A stretch of DNA of 64,000 nt from JAXLVB01 sp046329195. Its GTDB lineage: Bacteria; Bacteroidota; Bacteroidia; Cytophagales; Spirosomataceae. The position numbers and the translations under genes were made by a program. The stretch is from contig JAXLVB010000002.1 in the NCBI GenBank assembly GCA_046329195.1, positions 2,294,001 to 2,358,000 of the forward strand, given 5' to 3'. Within the stretch, counting starts at the first letter, position 1, and every line of letters begins with the position of its first letter. The notes below the pieces were generated by a model that was not told the DNA's origin, ran no database searches, and saw only the letters and a program-made list of their open reading frames with translations. This document shows, in pieces, positions 27,208-35,732 of the stretch.

Positions 27208-27561
27208 CTAAATCTTCCTCTGTCTTATACTATTCTCATCTATGACAGTAAACAAACCTATAAATTGAAATGTAGTATCATACAGTAGCCTTAAAAGTAA
27301 TAAGGCAGCTTCTTCGGGTTGAAATTCTTGCAAGCGAAAATAAATGCCCCCTGCCAATAGGCGAAAACCATATTTGAAGATTAACTCTCCATAGTCTCTA
27401 TCTAAGGTAATGATAGTTCGATGTTCTTACATAGCAAGTTACATTACTTCTTCATCAGTAATCGAGGGAGAATCAGTACTTATAGAGACAACATCGAACC
27501 CAGCTTCTCGTAATTTCTAAACAGTTAGCAATGGTATGTTTTCATCTGCTAAGAATTTCAT
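27208..27561 (-). pseudogene. DUF5615 PIN-like toxin, broken by three stop codons
   Basis: One continuous frame of 118 codons on the minus strand reads MKFLADENIPLLTV, stop, KLREAGFDVVSI ... SITDEEVM, stop, LAM, stop, EHRTIITLDRDYGELIF ... and ends SIRQRKI with a proper stop. The conserved acidic residues of DUF5615 (ADEN, DEE, LDRDYGEL) are all kept. The stops are at codons 15 (27517-27519), 41 (27439-27441) and 45 (27427-27429), with no frameshift. All three (TAG, TAA, TAA) are one C-to-T change from Gln codons, and Gln suits those places. DUF5615 proteins are predicted RNase toxins of type II pairs. Its ATG shares one base with the stop of the DUF433 remnant. Confidence 0.8.
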
Positions 27562-27713
27562 CAAGCAGCATTTAGTGGTATGTGAAATAGTAATCCATCT
27601 TGTATGCACTCAACTATATACGCAAAAACAGCCTTCAAATCTTCTTTTGTTAGGCGAGGATAGTTATCCAGTAATTGCTGTTCAGACCACACAAAAACGC
27701 AACTAAGCTCTAA
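27561..27713 (-). pseudogene. DUF433 antitoxin remnant (C-terminal half)
   Basis: The minus-strand frame open from 27713 to the stop at 27561 ends with EQQLLDNYPRLTKEDLKAVFAYIVEC, the C-terminal helical part of DUF433 antitoxins. The N-terminal half (normally with a pattern like GKPxIxGTR) is absent: an in-frame stop lies at 27714-27716, and the DNA beyond it does not encode it. Its TGA overlaps the ATG of the DUF5615 toxin by one base, the usual coupling of such pairs, which supports both calls. Confidence 0.7.
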
Positions 27714-27741
27714 TCACCGCTCATAGATTGATTAGTTGAGC

Positions 27742-28554
27742 TTATACTCGGTAAATCTTGGGACGCACACCTACTACGTCTTGAAATGTATTACTAAAGG
27801 TGGGGAAACTGTCGTATCCTACTGTGAAGGCAATCTCATTGATAGTCAGATTAGTAGTGGTCAATAACTCAATGGCGTTGACCACTCGGAGCGTTTTGAG
27901 GTATTGAGCATAAGACATGTTTAGGTCTTCTTGAAAAAGGCGCAATAGCGAGCGCTCACTGAAACCAAAGCGGTTTGAAATAGTTGCAATACTAATAGGC
28001 TCCGTGAGTTGGTCTTGCATATAATTTAGTACTTCTTGCAATCTCTTTTCTTTCGCCACAGGCAACGCTATCGGCAGTTTTCGATTGCTGGCATCAGACA
28101 AGATGCACATAATTGTATTAAGAACCGAATATTTCTTAAAATCATCGTTTCGAATAATGCCATTCCACGATTGAATGTGCTTGAGTAACTCAACCAATAG
28201 GTTGTTGGCTGCATAAACGCCCACTTGTTGGTAAAAATATTCTTCGAATACCTCTGTATAAAAAATATTGGTTAGAATAAAGTCAGGGTGGTTGGCTTCT
28301 ACACTGTGCGGAACCCCCATGGGCATCCAAGCAAAATGCCGAGCTGGAATAAAAATCGTTTTTACTTCGTGCGCTTCTTCGTAGTAAATCCGAATACACT
28401 TTCCTTCGGCGTACATGAGTTGTGACTTGTTGCCGTGTACGTGCATCGGGATGACCTTTTCGCCTACTAAGCGGCTATGACAATACACGCCTTCTTTGAA
28501 GTCATCAATCGTTTTTTTTATTTCTAATCGGTGAATGGGGTCAATGTAGCGCAT
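27742..28554 (-). CDS. AraC-family transcription regulator
   Basis: This 270-residue regulator has an N-terminal cupin-like effector domain (IPMHVHGNKSQLMYAEG, about residues 36-52, and WMPMGVPHSVE) and a C-terminal pair of helix-turn-helix motifs (ISIATISNRFGFSERSLLRL, then LTINEIAFTVGYDSFPTFSN and the end motif FQDVVGVRPKIYR). It is divergent from the ten-gene P450 operon, 97 bases away, and is the likely activator or sensor for it. The ligand would probably be the compound that the operon imports or one of its products (inference). Confidence 0.92.
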   Translation of the reverse strand: MRYIDPIHRLEIKKTIDDFKEGVYCHSRLVGEKVIPMHVHGNKSQLMYAEGKCIRIYYEEAHEVKTIFIPARHFAWMPMGVPHSVEANHPDFILTNIFYTEVFEEYFYQQVGVYAANNLLVELLKHIQSWNGIIRNDDFKKYSVLNTIMCILSDASNRKLPIALPVAKEKRLQEVLNYMQDQLTEPISIATISNRFGFSERSLLRLFQEDLNMSYAQYLKTLRVVNAIELLTTTNLTINEIAFTVGYDSFPTFSNTFQDVVGVRPKIYRV

Positions 28555-28603
28555 ATAATATTTTTTTGGCGGAAAAAGATAAATAGGTCAAAAAATATTC
28601 TTT

Positions 28604-28635
28604 CAAATTTACAAAAAATAATCATTAAAGTACAA
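28604..28635 (-). promoter_or_regulatory. Promoter of the AraC-type gene
   Basis: Read leftward, TTG (28633-28635), a 21-base spacer and TAAATTTG (28604-28611) match the Bacteroidota consensus. The leader would be about 45 bases before the ATG at 28554. Confidence 0.55.
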
Positions 28636-28651
28636 CCTCTCCCCTATTTAG

Positions 28652-29830
28652 ATGAATATCGGCTCAGATTTTGACCCGTTGCAAATGGAAACATTTACAT
28701 CGGCTCATAACGAATTTGCCCAACTTAGAAGCAGCTGCCCTGTTGCACACAGCACAGCATTTAATGGTTTTTGGGCTTTGCTGACCTACCAAGATGTAGT
28801 TGGAGTATTGGATAATGCCACCAATTTTATTACATCGGTTCAGAACGTTGTTCCTAAAGTAGCTTTTACGGGCCGCAGGCCACCCTTGCATCTTGACCCT
28901 CCTGAGCATACCCCATATCGGCAGACGATTAATCGGTTTTTTGTTCCGAAAAAAATCAAAGAATTAGAAGGTGAGATACGAACCATTACGGTTAATCTAC
29001 TGGCACCACTGCTGGAGAAAGGAGGCGGTGAATTTTGTAGCGAGTTTACTCAAAAATACCCTGGCTATGTGTTTTCGAGATTCTTTCATGTAAGTGAAGA
29101 AACCGCTTTCCGAATCAAGAACGTTACGACGCAATACAACATTGCACTCCAAAACGCTGATGACGAGCTGGTAAAAGTCACCAGTATAGCCCTTTATGAA
29201 ATTGCAAAGAGTATTATTGAAGCTCGAAAAAACAACCCATTACCCACCAGCGAAGACCTCACCACAGCACTCCTAAAAACAAAATATAAGGGTAAATACT
29301 TACCCGAAGACATGGTATTGGGTTGTGTGAGGCAACTCATTGTAGTGGGGATGATTGCTCCGAGTGTGTTTTTAGGGTGTATGCTGGTGCATTTGGCCGA
29401 GCATAAAGACCTCCAGCAACTTTTGCGAAACAAGCCTCATTTATCTAAAAAAGCAGTGGAAGAATACCTACGGTTGTTCACTCCTTATCGGGGTTTTGCC
29501 CGTACTTCTCAAACTGACATCGAAATCAACGGTCGGTTTATTAAAAAAGGAGAACCTATCGCTTTGGTATATGCGTCGGCCAATCGAGATGAAACGGTTT
29601 TTCCGAATCCCGATGAATTTATTCTAAACCGACCTAATATCAGCCAACACATTGCCTTTGGGCGTGGCCCTCATTATTGTGCCGGTGCCCCTCTGGCTCG
29701 CCTGATGCTAAGAGTAGTGCTGGAAGAACTCCTCAACAGAACAAAAGATTTGGCTATTAACGGAACCGTAAAAATGACCCGCTGGCCTGAGTGGGGCACT
29801 CTCTCTGTACCTTTTAAAGCAACCATTTGA
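28652..29830 (+). CDS. Cytochrome P450 with atypical I-helix
   Basis: This is a soluble bacterial P450 of 392 residues. The haem-binding loop FGRGPHYCAGAPLAR has its Cys at 343, the K-helix ExxR is E271-R274, and an HLDPPEHTPYR segment (80-90) is typical of class I bacterial P450s. The I-helix is unusual: where most have (A/G)Gx(D/E)(T/S), this one reads VGMIA (232-236), so both the acid and the alcohol that deliver protons for O2 activation are replaced by Ile and Ala. The enzyme may use peroxide, use substrate-assisted proton delivery, or catalyse non-oxygenase chemistry. First gene of the operon; no ferredoxin or reductase gene is adjacent. Confidence 0.92.
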   Translation: MNIGSDFDPLQMETFTSAHNEFAQLRSSCPVAHSTAFNGFWALLTYQDVVGVLDNATNFITSVQNVVPKVAFTGRRPPLHLDPPEHTPYRQTINRFFVPKKIKELEGEIRTITVNLLAPLLEKGGGEFCSEFTQKYPGYVFSRFFHVSEETAFRIKNVTTQYNIALQNADDELVKVTSIALYEIAKSIIEARKNNPLPTSEDLTTALLKTKYKGKYLPEDMVLGCVRQLIVVGMIAPSVFLGCMLVHLAEHKDLQQLLRNKPHLSKKAVEEYLRLFTPYRGFARTSQTDIEINGRFIKKGEPIALVYASANRDETVFPNPDEFILNRPNISQHIAFGRGPHYCAGAPLARLMLRVVLEELLNRTKDLAINGTVKMTRWPEWGTLSVPFKATI

Positions 29831-29860
29831 GTATCACAAACCTTTAACATTTAATGAATT

Positions 29861-32485
29861 ATGAAAAAACGTTACTACCATTTTCTCATTCCAGAAAAGT
29901 TGTTGATGGCACTAAGCTTGTTCTTTTTAACTACACATCTTTTAGCGCAGGGGGTTGTCAAGGGGAGAGTGACAGACACCAAAAATAGCCCATTAATAGG
30001 AGCAACTGTGCAAGTGGTAAACACGACGATAGGAGCTGTTGCTGATAAAGATGGGAACTATGAAATCAAAAATGTTCCGTCTGGGAAAGCACTGATACGG
30101 GTTTCGGCAGTTGGGTATTTGACCAAGGAAATGCAACTAGAAACCAGTATCGGAACCTACAACATAAGCCTCGCAGAGGACGTATTACAGTTGCAAGAAG
30201 TGATGGTTACAGGAGGCAATTATTTGAAGAAAGTAGAAAGTAGCGTAGCCATTACCACCATCAATGCCAAAGACATTGCCACTCGACAGCCACAAAATAC
30301 GGCGGATATGTTTCGGGCTATTCCGGGGCTTTGGGTTGAGAACTACGGCGGTAATGGCCCTGGTAATGTATTTGTGAGAGGTTTTCCACAAACAGGCGGC
30401 TATGCTTTTGTGGGGATGATGGAAGACGGCCTACCTGTGATGCCTACCAATACCAACCGCAATACTTCACCAGATGTTTATACAAAGGTGGACTATACGC
30501 TTCGCAATGTAGAGGCCGTACGGGGTGGCACCGCTTCTATTTTGATGCCCAACTCGGCGGGTATGGTGATGAATATGTTGTCAAATACAGGAGCAGAGAA
30601 AACCTACGGAAAATTTGGTTATCAGCGAGGCTTGAATCAGAATTTAAATCGGTTTGATGGTAATATAGGAGGAAGCCTTTCTAAAAATGTATTCTATAAC
30701 ATTGGTGGTTTTTATCGGACCGATGCAGGAATCATCTCGCCTGGTTTTGTCGGAAACCGTGGCGGACAAATCAAAGCAAACTTGACCTATCACTTTGCTA
30801 ACAACAAAGGCTTTGTGCGCTTATACGCTAAGTACCTCAACGACCACAACTATTGGTCACGCCAAAGCTATTATATGTATGACGGAAGCGGCACTGCCCA
30901 AGGCTTGCCTCAGTACGATTTATTCACCCAAACGATCGTACCTCAAGAAACGCAAATGAGCTTTCAAACAGCCAATGGGTACACGTTTTCAGGCGATTAT
31001 AAAGACGGGATGCACCTCAATCTCAAGAGTGTGAGTTTGCAGTTTCACTACGAAACCAACGGATGGCAGTTTAACAATAGTTTCCGAATCCAAGGAGCCG
31101 ACTACGCTAACGTTGCCGAAGGGTTCAATACACCTGCTCAATATGGCTCTACTCGCAAATACTATTATCTGGACGGAACGCCCTTGACCGTAAACCCTAC
31201 GGATTATTACGCCAACTTACAATACAATATTGCCAATGGCACCGACAAGCAATTTGTTGATTATCTGGATATTAGAAAGCAAATTAGGAAAAACAACATT
31301 TCACTCGGTGTTGCCTATCACAATACGGCCATTGACTATTTGCAAGGTTCGGCATCAGGTATTGCAGAATTCAAAGCCAACCCTCGCCGCTTGTTAGTCA
31401 ACAAAACCTCTGGAAATGACATCACACCAACGTACAATACAACCAAAACAGGCTTTAACTCCAACGTTGGAACCACCCAAACAACCTCCCTGTATTTGCG
31501 AGACGAAATTGCGCTTTCTGACAGAACCCGCCTTGATGTAGGCATCCGCATGGATAAAGACAACATTACTGGCAAAAACCCCAACATTGTAGGTACAGCC
31601 ACGAACGCTACACCTGCTGGGCAAGGTTTTTATATTGACGGATACACTGATTTTACCCCCGAAAACCACACTTATTTTTCGTATTCGGCAGGGATTAACC
31701 AAAAAATCAATGAGTCATTTGCCTTGTTTGGACGAGCTACCAAATCGTACAATGCCGTTTCGATTTATGACATTACCCTGCAAGGCTATAATCCTGACCT
31801 CATCAAAACTCGTGACATCTTGTTAGGAGAATTAGGGGCACGGTATGGTAAAAACAACTTCGCCCTGTTTACGTCGTTGGTATATGCCACCGTCGAGAAC
31901 GTATCGTTGGTGTTTCAGGTGCCTACCAACTCAGGTAGTACGGTGCGCTATCCTGCATTTGGTTCTACTCGTACCCTAAGCGCCGAAATCGAAGCCACTT
32001 ATCAGCCACTCAAAATGATTGGCTTTCGGTTAACTTCTACGCTCAACAGTGCCAAATACACCGACTTCAAGTTTACAGCAGGTCAAGATGTGCGAGACGA
32101 CATCAAAGGTAAAAGCTACGATTGGTCGGGCAACTCATTGGAATCGTTGCCAAAAGTCAATTTTGAATTGGCCACTAATTTCAACTACCAAAACTTCAAT
32201 GCCAATTTGTTTGTCACGCACGTAGGCGAGCGTTTCACTTCGGCTTCCAATAGCGTCACGATGGCAGCTTATACTACTCTCAATCTTGCATTAGGGTATA
32301 AGGTTTCCAAAAATCTAAAACTAACCCTCAATGGCTATAACATCACCAATACCCGAGGCTTGGTGGCTGGTGATATTCGAGGAGACCAATTTGTGAAATT
32401 AGAAACCCTAACGGCTGGTAAAATCATTCCCGGAGCGGCTTTGTTTCCCCGAAATTTCTTAGCAAGTGCCATTTTTGAGTTTTAA
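29861..32485 (+). CDS. TonB-dependent outer-membrane receptor
   Basis: This is an 874-residue energy-dependent importer. It has a signal peptide (about 1-30, ending LLAQ), a carboxypeptidase-regulatory-like domain (about 33-110), a TonB-box-like segment (LQEVMVTGG), a plug domain (about 125-235, VFVRGFPQTGGYAFVGMMEDGLPV), and a 22-strand barrel ending AIFEF. It lacks the SusC signature and a SusD partner, so it probably takes up a small ligand (siderophore, cofactor or aromatic-type compound) rather than a glycan. It lies 30 bases after the P450 gene, so the P450 substrate may be what it imports. Confidence 0.9.
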   Translation: MKKRYYHFLIPEKLLMALSLFFLTTHLLAQGVVKGRVTDTKNSPLIGATVQVVNTTIGAVADKDGNYEIKNVPSGKALIRVSAVGYLTKEMQLETSIGTYNISLAEDVLQLQEVMVTGGNYLKKVESSVAITTINAKDIATRQPQNTADMFRAIPGLWVENYGGNGPGNVFVRGFPQTGGYAFVGMMEDGLPVMPTNTNRNTSPDVYTKVDYTLRNVEAVRGGTASILMPNSAGMVMNMLSNTGAEKTYGKFGYQRGLNQNLNRFDGNIGGSLSKNVFYNIGGFYRTDAGIISPGFVGNRGGQIKANLTYHFANNKGFVRLYAKYLNDHNYWSRQSYYMYDGSGTAQGLPQYDLFTQTIVPQETQMSFQTANGYTFSGDYKDGMHLNLKSVSLQFHYETNGWQFNNSFRIQGADYANVAEGFNTPAQYGSTRKYYYLDGTPLTVNPTDYYANLQYNIANGTDKQFVDYLDIRKQIRKNNISLGVAYHNTAIDYLQGSASGIAEFKANPRRLLVNKTSGNDITPTYNTTKTGFNSNVGTTQTTSLYLRDEIALSDRTRLDVGIRMDKDNITGKNPNIVGTATNATPAGQGFYIDGYTDFTPENHTYFSYSAGINQKINESFALFGRATKSYNAVSIYDITLQGYNPDLIKTRDILLGELGARYGKNNFALFTSLVYATVENVSLVFQVPTNSGSTVRYPAFGSTRTLSAEIEATYQPLKMIGFRLTSTLNSAKYTDFKFTAGQDVRDDIKGKSYDWSGNSLESLPKVNFELATNFNYQNFNANLFVTHVGERFTSASNSVTMAAYTTLNLALGYKVSKNLKLTLNGYNITNTRGLVAGDIRGDQFVKLETLTAGKIIPGAALFPRNFLASAIFEF

Positions 32486-32520
32486 TCCAACTTTCATCGG
32501 TACACCTGAAGATTCTGATA

Positions 32521-34032
32521 ATGAATAAGTTAATACTGCTTATTATTGTGTCTTTTGCTGGGTTTGGGTTCTCGTCTCTGTCCGAAATTGGCTGGATAGA
32601 ACCAAGCAAAAGTGGTACGTTACCTGCCGAAATAGACATTCCGAATCAATTTGGAAAACTTGGCTATGTGCTTACCGATGGCGAAATAAACATGAAAGAC
32701 CACCCATTTTTTGAACCTCTGGGGTCAAATGGTCGTGCATGCGTAACTTGCCATCAGCCCAAAGATGCCATGAGTGTTTCGGTAGAAAGTTTGCAAAAAC
32801 GTTGGAAAGAAACCAATGGGAAAGACCCTATTTTTGCAGCAATTGATGGCTCTGACAACCCCAAATTACCCCAAGAATTAGAAAGCTCTCATTCGCTATT
32901 ATTGAAAAGAGGTTTGTTTAGAATTGCCTTGCCTTATCCCGCAAAAATGGATAATGGCAAACCTGTCAACCCTGAATTTACGATTGAGGTGGTTAGCGAC
33001 CCAACAGGCGTAAACATCGACCCAGATTTAGGATTGAAAAGCAAAAATCCTACCATTTCGGTGTTTCGCCGCCCACGAGTGGTAGCAAACATGAAATATG
33101 TGATGTCGCCCGACCCCATTTTCAATATCAAAACAGGTACTTTGGCAGTAACCGATCCCGAAACAGGCTTGCCTGTTGGCATGAACATGATGGCGGATTC
33201 TCGTCATTATACCCAAAAACAACAAGCCGTTGATGCTTATTTTGGGCATCTGGAAGGGCATAATGGCTTAACGCCAGCACAACAAAAGCAAATTGTTGAT
33301 TTTGAAAATAAACTTTTCATGGCACAAAGTCACGATAAATGGGGAAGTCCGTTGGTTGAAAAAGGCGAACCAGCGGGTTTAGGGCCTAAGGCTATGCAGG
33401 AAGGCAACGTGCATATTTTGGCTAATAATAACCGAGACCCCATTTTTCATTGGTTCAATACTTGGAAAAAACCAGCATCAATGTCTCAACATTTGACAGC
33501 AGAACAAAAGACTTTTAGAGAATCGGTGGCACGGGGTAATGATATTTTTATGTTTCGAGAATTTTGGATAAATGATGTAACACATATTAATAGCTTGGGG
33601 TTGGGCAATCCTGTTCGGCGAACTTGCGCTACATGTCATAACGGCCAAATGACTGCCCAAGACCTTGCACCAGGTTGGGTGGATTTGGGTACAACGAATT
33701 ATCCAACTTGGACAGAAAATACCATCTCTAACCTAAAATCTGACTTGCCGATTTTCAAATGTACCTGTAATAAAGATGCTCAACCGCACCCCTATTTGGG
33801 TCGGGTGATTTATACCACAGACCCAGGAAGGGCTTTGATTTCGGGAAAATGTATAGATATTGGCTCAATAGTGATGCAACAGTTCAGAGGACTTGCCGCA
33901 CGTCCACCTTATTTTTCGAATGGTTCGGCAAAAACGCTCCTCGAATTGGTGGATTATTACGACCGTCGTTTCAATATGAAACTCAATGAGCAAGAAAAAA
34001 CAGACTTAGTTAATTTTTTAAGTGTATTATAA
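32521..34032 (+). CDS. Di-haem cytochrome c peroxidase / MauG-like protein
   Basis: This 503-residue periplasmic protein has two haem c sites: CVTCH (residues 74-78) and CATCH (369-373). The C-terminal part (DIGSIVMQQFRGLAARPPYFSNGSAKTLLELVDYYDRRF) is the hallmark of the bacterial di-haem peroxidase/MauG family, where one haem faces peroxide and the other takes electrons. The N-terminus is a signal-like hydrophobic stretch (about 1-20). A long insert between the two haems makes it larger than typical peroxidases (about 320-350). In this operon it could remove peroxide, oxidise the imported compound, or supply oxidised intermediates (inference). Confidence 0.87.
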   Translation: MNKLILLIIVSFAGFGFSSLSEIGWIEPSKSGTLPAEIDIPNQFGKLGYVLTDGEINMKDHPFFEPLGSNGRACVTCHQPKDAMSVSVESLQKRWKETNGKDPIFAAIDGSDNPKLPQELESSHSLLLKRGLFRIALPYPAKMDNGKPVNPEFTIEVVSDPTGVNIDPDLGLKSKNPTISVFRRPRVVANMKYVMSPDPIFNIKTGTLAVTDPETGLPVGMNMMADSRHYTQKQQAVDAYFGHLEGHNGLTPAQQKQIVDFENKLFMAQSHDKWGSPLVEKGEPAGLGPKAMQEGNVHILANNNRDPIFHWFNTWKKPASMSQHLTAEQKTFRESVARGNDIFMFREFWINDVTHINSLGLGNPVRRTCATCHNGQMTAQDLAPGWVDLGTTNYPTWTENTISNLKSDLPIFKCTCNKDAQPHPYLGRVIYTTDPGRALISGKCIDIGSIVMQQFRGLAARPPYFSNGSAKTLLELVDYYDRRFNMKLNEQEKTDLVNFLSVL

Positions 34033-34066
34033 GCCCTCTAAATTCCCCGGAAGAGGAACTGCAAAA

Positions 34067-34825
34067 ATGAGAATTTTAATTTTTATGCTTTTTATATTTC
34101 TACTTTTTGTAGGAATGACCTCAAAAGAAATTCCCACTTCGGGAGTTAGGAGGCTTTCGGGGTCTGGGCTGTCTTTCATCGCTTGCCCCATCGTGCGAGA
34201 TACCAAGACTATGCCTTGTTGGTTGGTTGAATATGAAGGCGAATTATATTATTTAGGTCAGCAAGGGCGGAGTGGAAATTTGTTTTATCCACCACAACTC
34301 AAACACCAAGTATTGGTAGAAGGCATGATAAAAGATGGTAGCCGAGTTTGCGGAGGTATTGTCTTAGAGCCAGTTACGATTTCTGTTATGCCCGAATTGA
34401 GCTTACATTGTACCACCATGCTACCCGCCGAAGACGGGTTGGAGCCTCCTCCGCCTGTGCCATATCCTAAAAATGAGCCATTCCCCAACGATACCAAGGC
34501 ATTCACGATTTTATTTGACTTTGATAGCGATTTTCTTTCTCTGCACAAAACCCGAATCGTAGGCGAAGCCGTCAGAATTGCTAAATTAAACAAAATCCAG
34601 AGTATTGAAATAAATGCTTTCAGGGCTACAACGTTGCTTTCAAACAAACAAAAATTAATAGAAAAAGAAAAAATAGCCCAACTACGTGCTGATAAAATTC
34701 AAGAAATATTTGAAGGTTTAGGTTTTGAAAAATCTATGTTAAAAATAAACATAAAAACCAAACCCGAAACAGCCAATGGCATGAATGATGCCTCAAAAAG
34801 GCGTGTTGAAATTAAATTACTCTAA
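34067..34825 (+). CDS. Exported protein with C-terminal OmpA-like domain
   Basis: From the ATG at 34067 the protein has 252 residues: an N-terminal signal/anchor (MRILIFMLFIFLLFVGM), an unknown domain with four or five Cys (about residues 35-130), a Pro-rich linker (LEPPPPVPYP) and an OmpA/MotB-like C-terminal domain (ILFDFDSDF ... LRADKIQEIFEGLGF ... SKRRVEIKLL) that usually binds peptidoglycan. A GTG 15 codons upstream would overlap the peroxidase gene and lacks a signal-like start, so I reject it. It may tie the envelope parts of this operon to the cell wall. Confidence 0.65.
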   Translation: MRILIFMLFIFLLFVGMTSKEIPTSGVRRLSGSGLSFIACPIVRDTKTMPCWLVEYEGELYYLGQQGRSGNLFYPPQLKHQVLVEGMIKDGSRVCGGIVLEPVTISVMPELSLHCTTMLPAEDGLEPPPPVPYPKNEPFPNDTKAFTILFDFDSDFLSLHKTRIVGEAVRIAKLNKIQSIEINAFRATTLLSNKQKLIEKEKIAQLRADKIQEIFEGLGFEKSMLKINIKTKPETANGMNDASKRRVEIKLL

Positions 34826-34829
34826 GTTC

Positions 34830-35732
34830 ATGATACTCCTGAAAAAACTACTTTTATTCTGCATCTTAATAACCCCTCTCTGGAGTTGGGGGCAAATTGC
34901 AACCCCTAATTATCAAGCCAAATTAGACGAAGCCCTCAAACCCTTAGCAACTATCGTTTTGCCCGAACTCAAAGCTGATTCAAGTTATCAGGCAAAGGGC
35001 AATCTCAAACGCAACTATTGGTTGGCAGAGGCTGGGCAACAAATTCCTTATCGTTTGTATGTACCATCGAGCTATCAAGCAGGCAAAACGCCCCTGATAG
35101 TGCTGCTTCATGGTGGCGGTGGCAACGAAAATACCCTGATGGATAGAGGTAATAGTATTGCTTTGAAATTGGCTGAAAAACATGGTTATATCGTACTTTC
35201 GCCTTTGGGGTATATGCCCATAGGGGCGTATGGGACACCCCTTCGCTTGCCAGCCGTTTATGGCAAACCCGAAGAGCAAGCCAAGCAAAAAGCAGTTTTT
35301 GCCAAAGATACTGCACGACAAAAAATATTGGCTTTGAGCGAAAAAGATGTAATGAATGTATTGGCATTAGTCAGAAAAGAATATCAACCCGACCCCAATA
35401 ACATTTTTTTGGCTGGACATTCGATGGGTAGTGGTGGAACTTGGTATTTAGGAGCAAAATATTGGCAAATTTGGAAAGCCCTTGCCCCCATGTCAGGACC
35501 GTTCATTGACGAAGCCACTTATCAATTTGTCAGTATTAAATCGAAGCCTATTTTTATGAGTGAAGGCACACTGGCAGACCCATCGTTGGAAAGCAGTCGT
35601 TTATTAGCAAAATACCTCGAAAAAGAGAATTTTATCCTTACTTACAAAGAAATTGAAGCCAATCACAGCGATATGTCTTCGTTGATTTTGCCTGATGTTT
35701 TTGCATTTTTTGACAAACAATTACAAAAATAA
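34830..35732 (+). CDS. Secreted alpha/beta-hydrolase (esterase)
   Basis: This 300-residue hydrolase has a signal peptide (MILLKKLLLFCILITPLWSWGQ). The fold markers are clear: oxyanion motif LLHGGGGNENT (about 92-102), nucleophile GHSMGSGGTW (about 195), and a late His in EANHSDM. It resembles the PHB-depolymerase/feruloyl-esterase-like carboxylesterases. The start at 34830 puts it 4 bases after the OmpA-like gene; a longer frame overlapping that gene has no signal peptide. The next gene begins immediately after its stop. Likely role: cleaving an ester in the periplasm so that the acid can be imported and activated with CoA. Confidence 0.82.
   Translation: MILLKKLLLFCILITPLWSWGQIATPNYQAKLDEALKPLATIVLPELKADSSYQAKGNLKRNYWLAEAGQQIPYRLYVPSSYQAGKTPLIVLLHGGGGNENTLMDRGNSIALKLAEKHGYIVLSPLGYMPIGAYGTPLRLPAVYGKPEEQAKQKAVFAKDTARQKILALSEKDVMNVLALVRKEYQPDPNNIFLAGHSMGSGGTWYLGAKYWQIWKALAPMSGPFIDEATYQFVSIKSKPIFMSEGTLADPSLESSRLLAKYLEKENFILTYKEIEANHSDMSSLILPDVFAFFDKQLQK

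Noticed and set aside
32521..34032. Methylamine dehydrogenase maturation (true MauG) function
   Set aside because: No methylamine dehydrogenase genes are present; only the general di-haem peroxidase family is supported.
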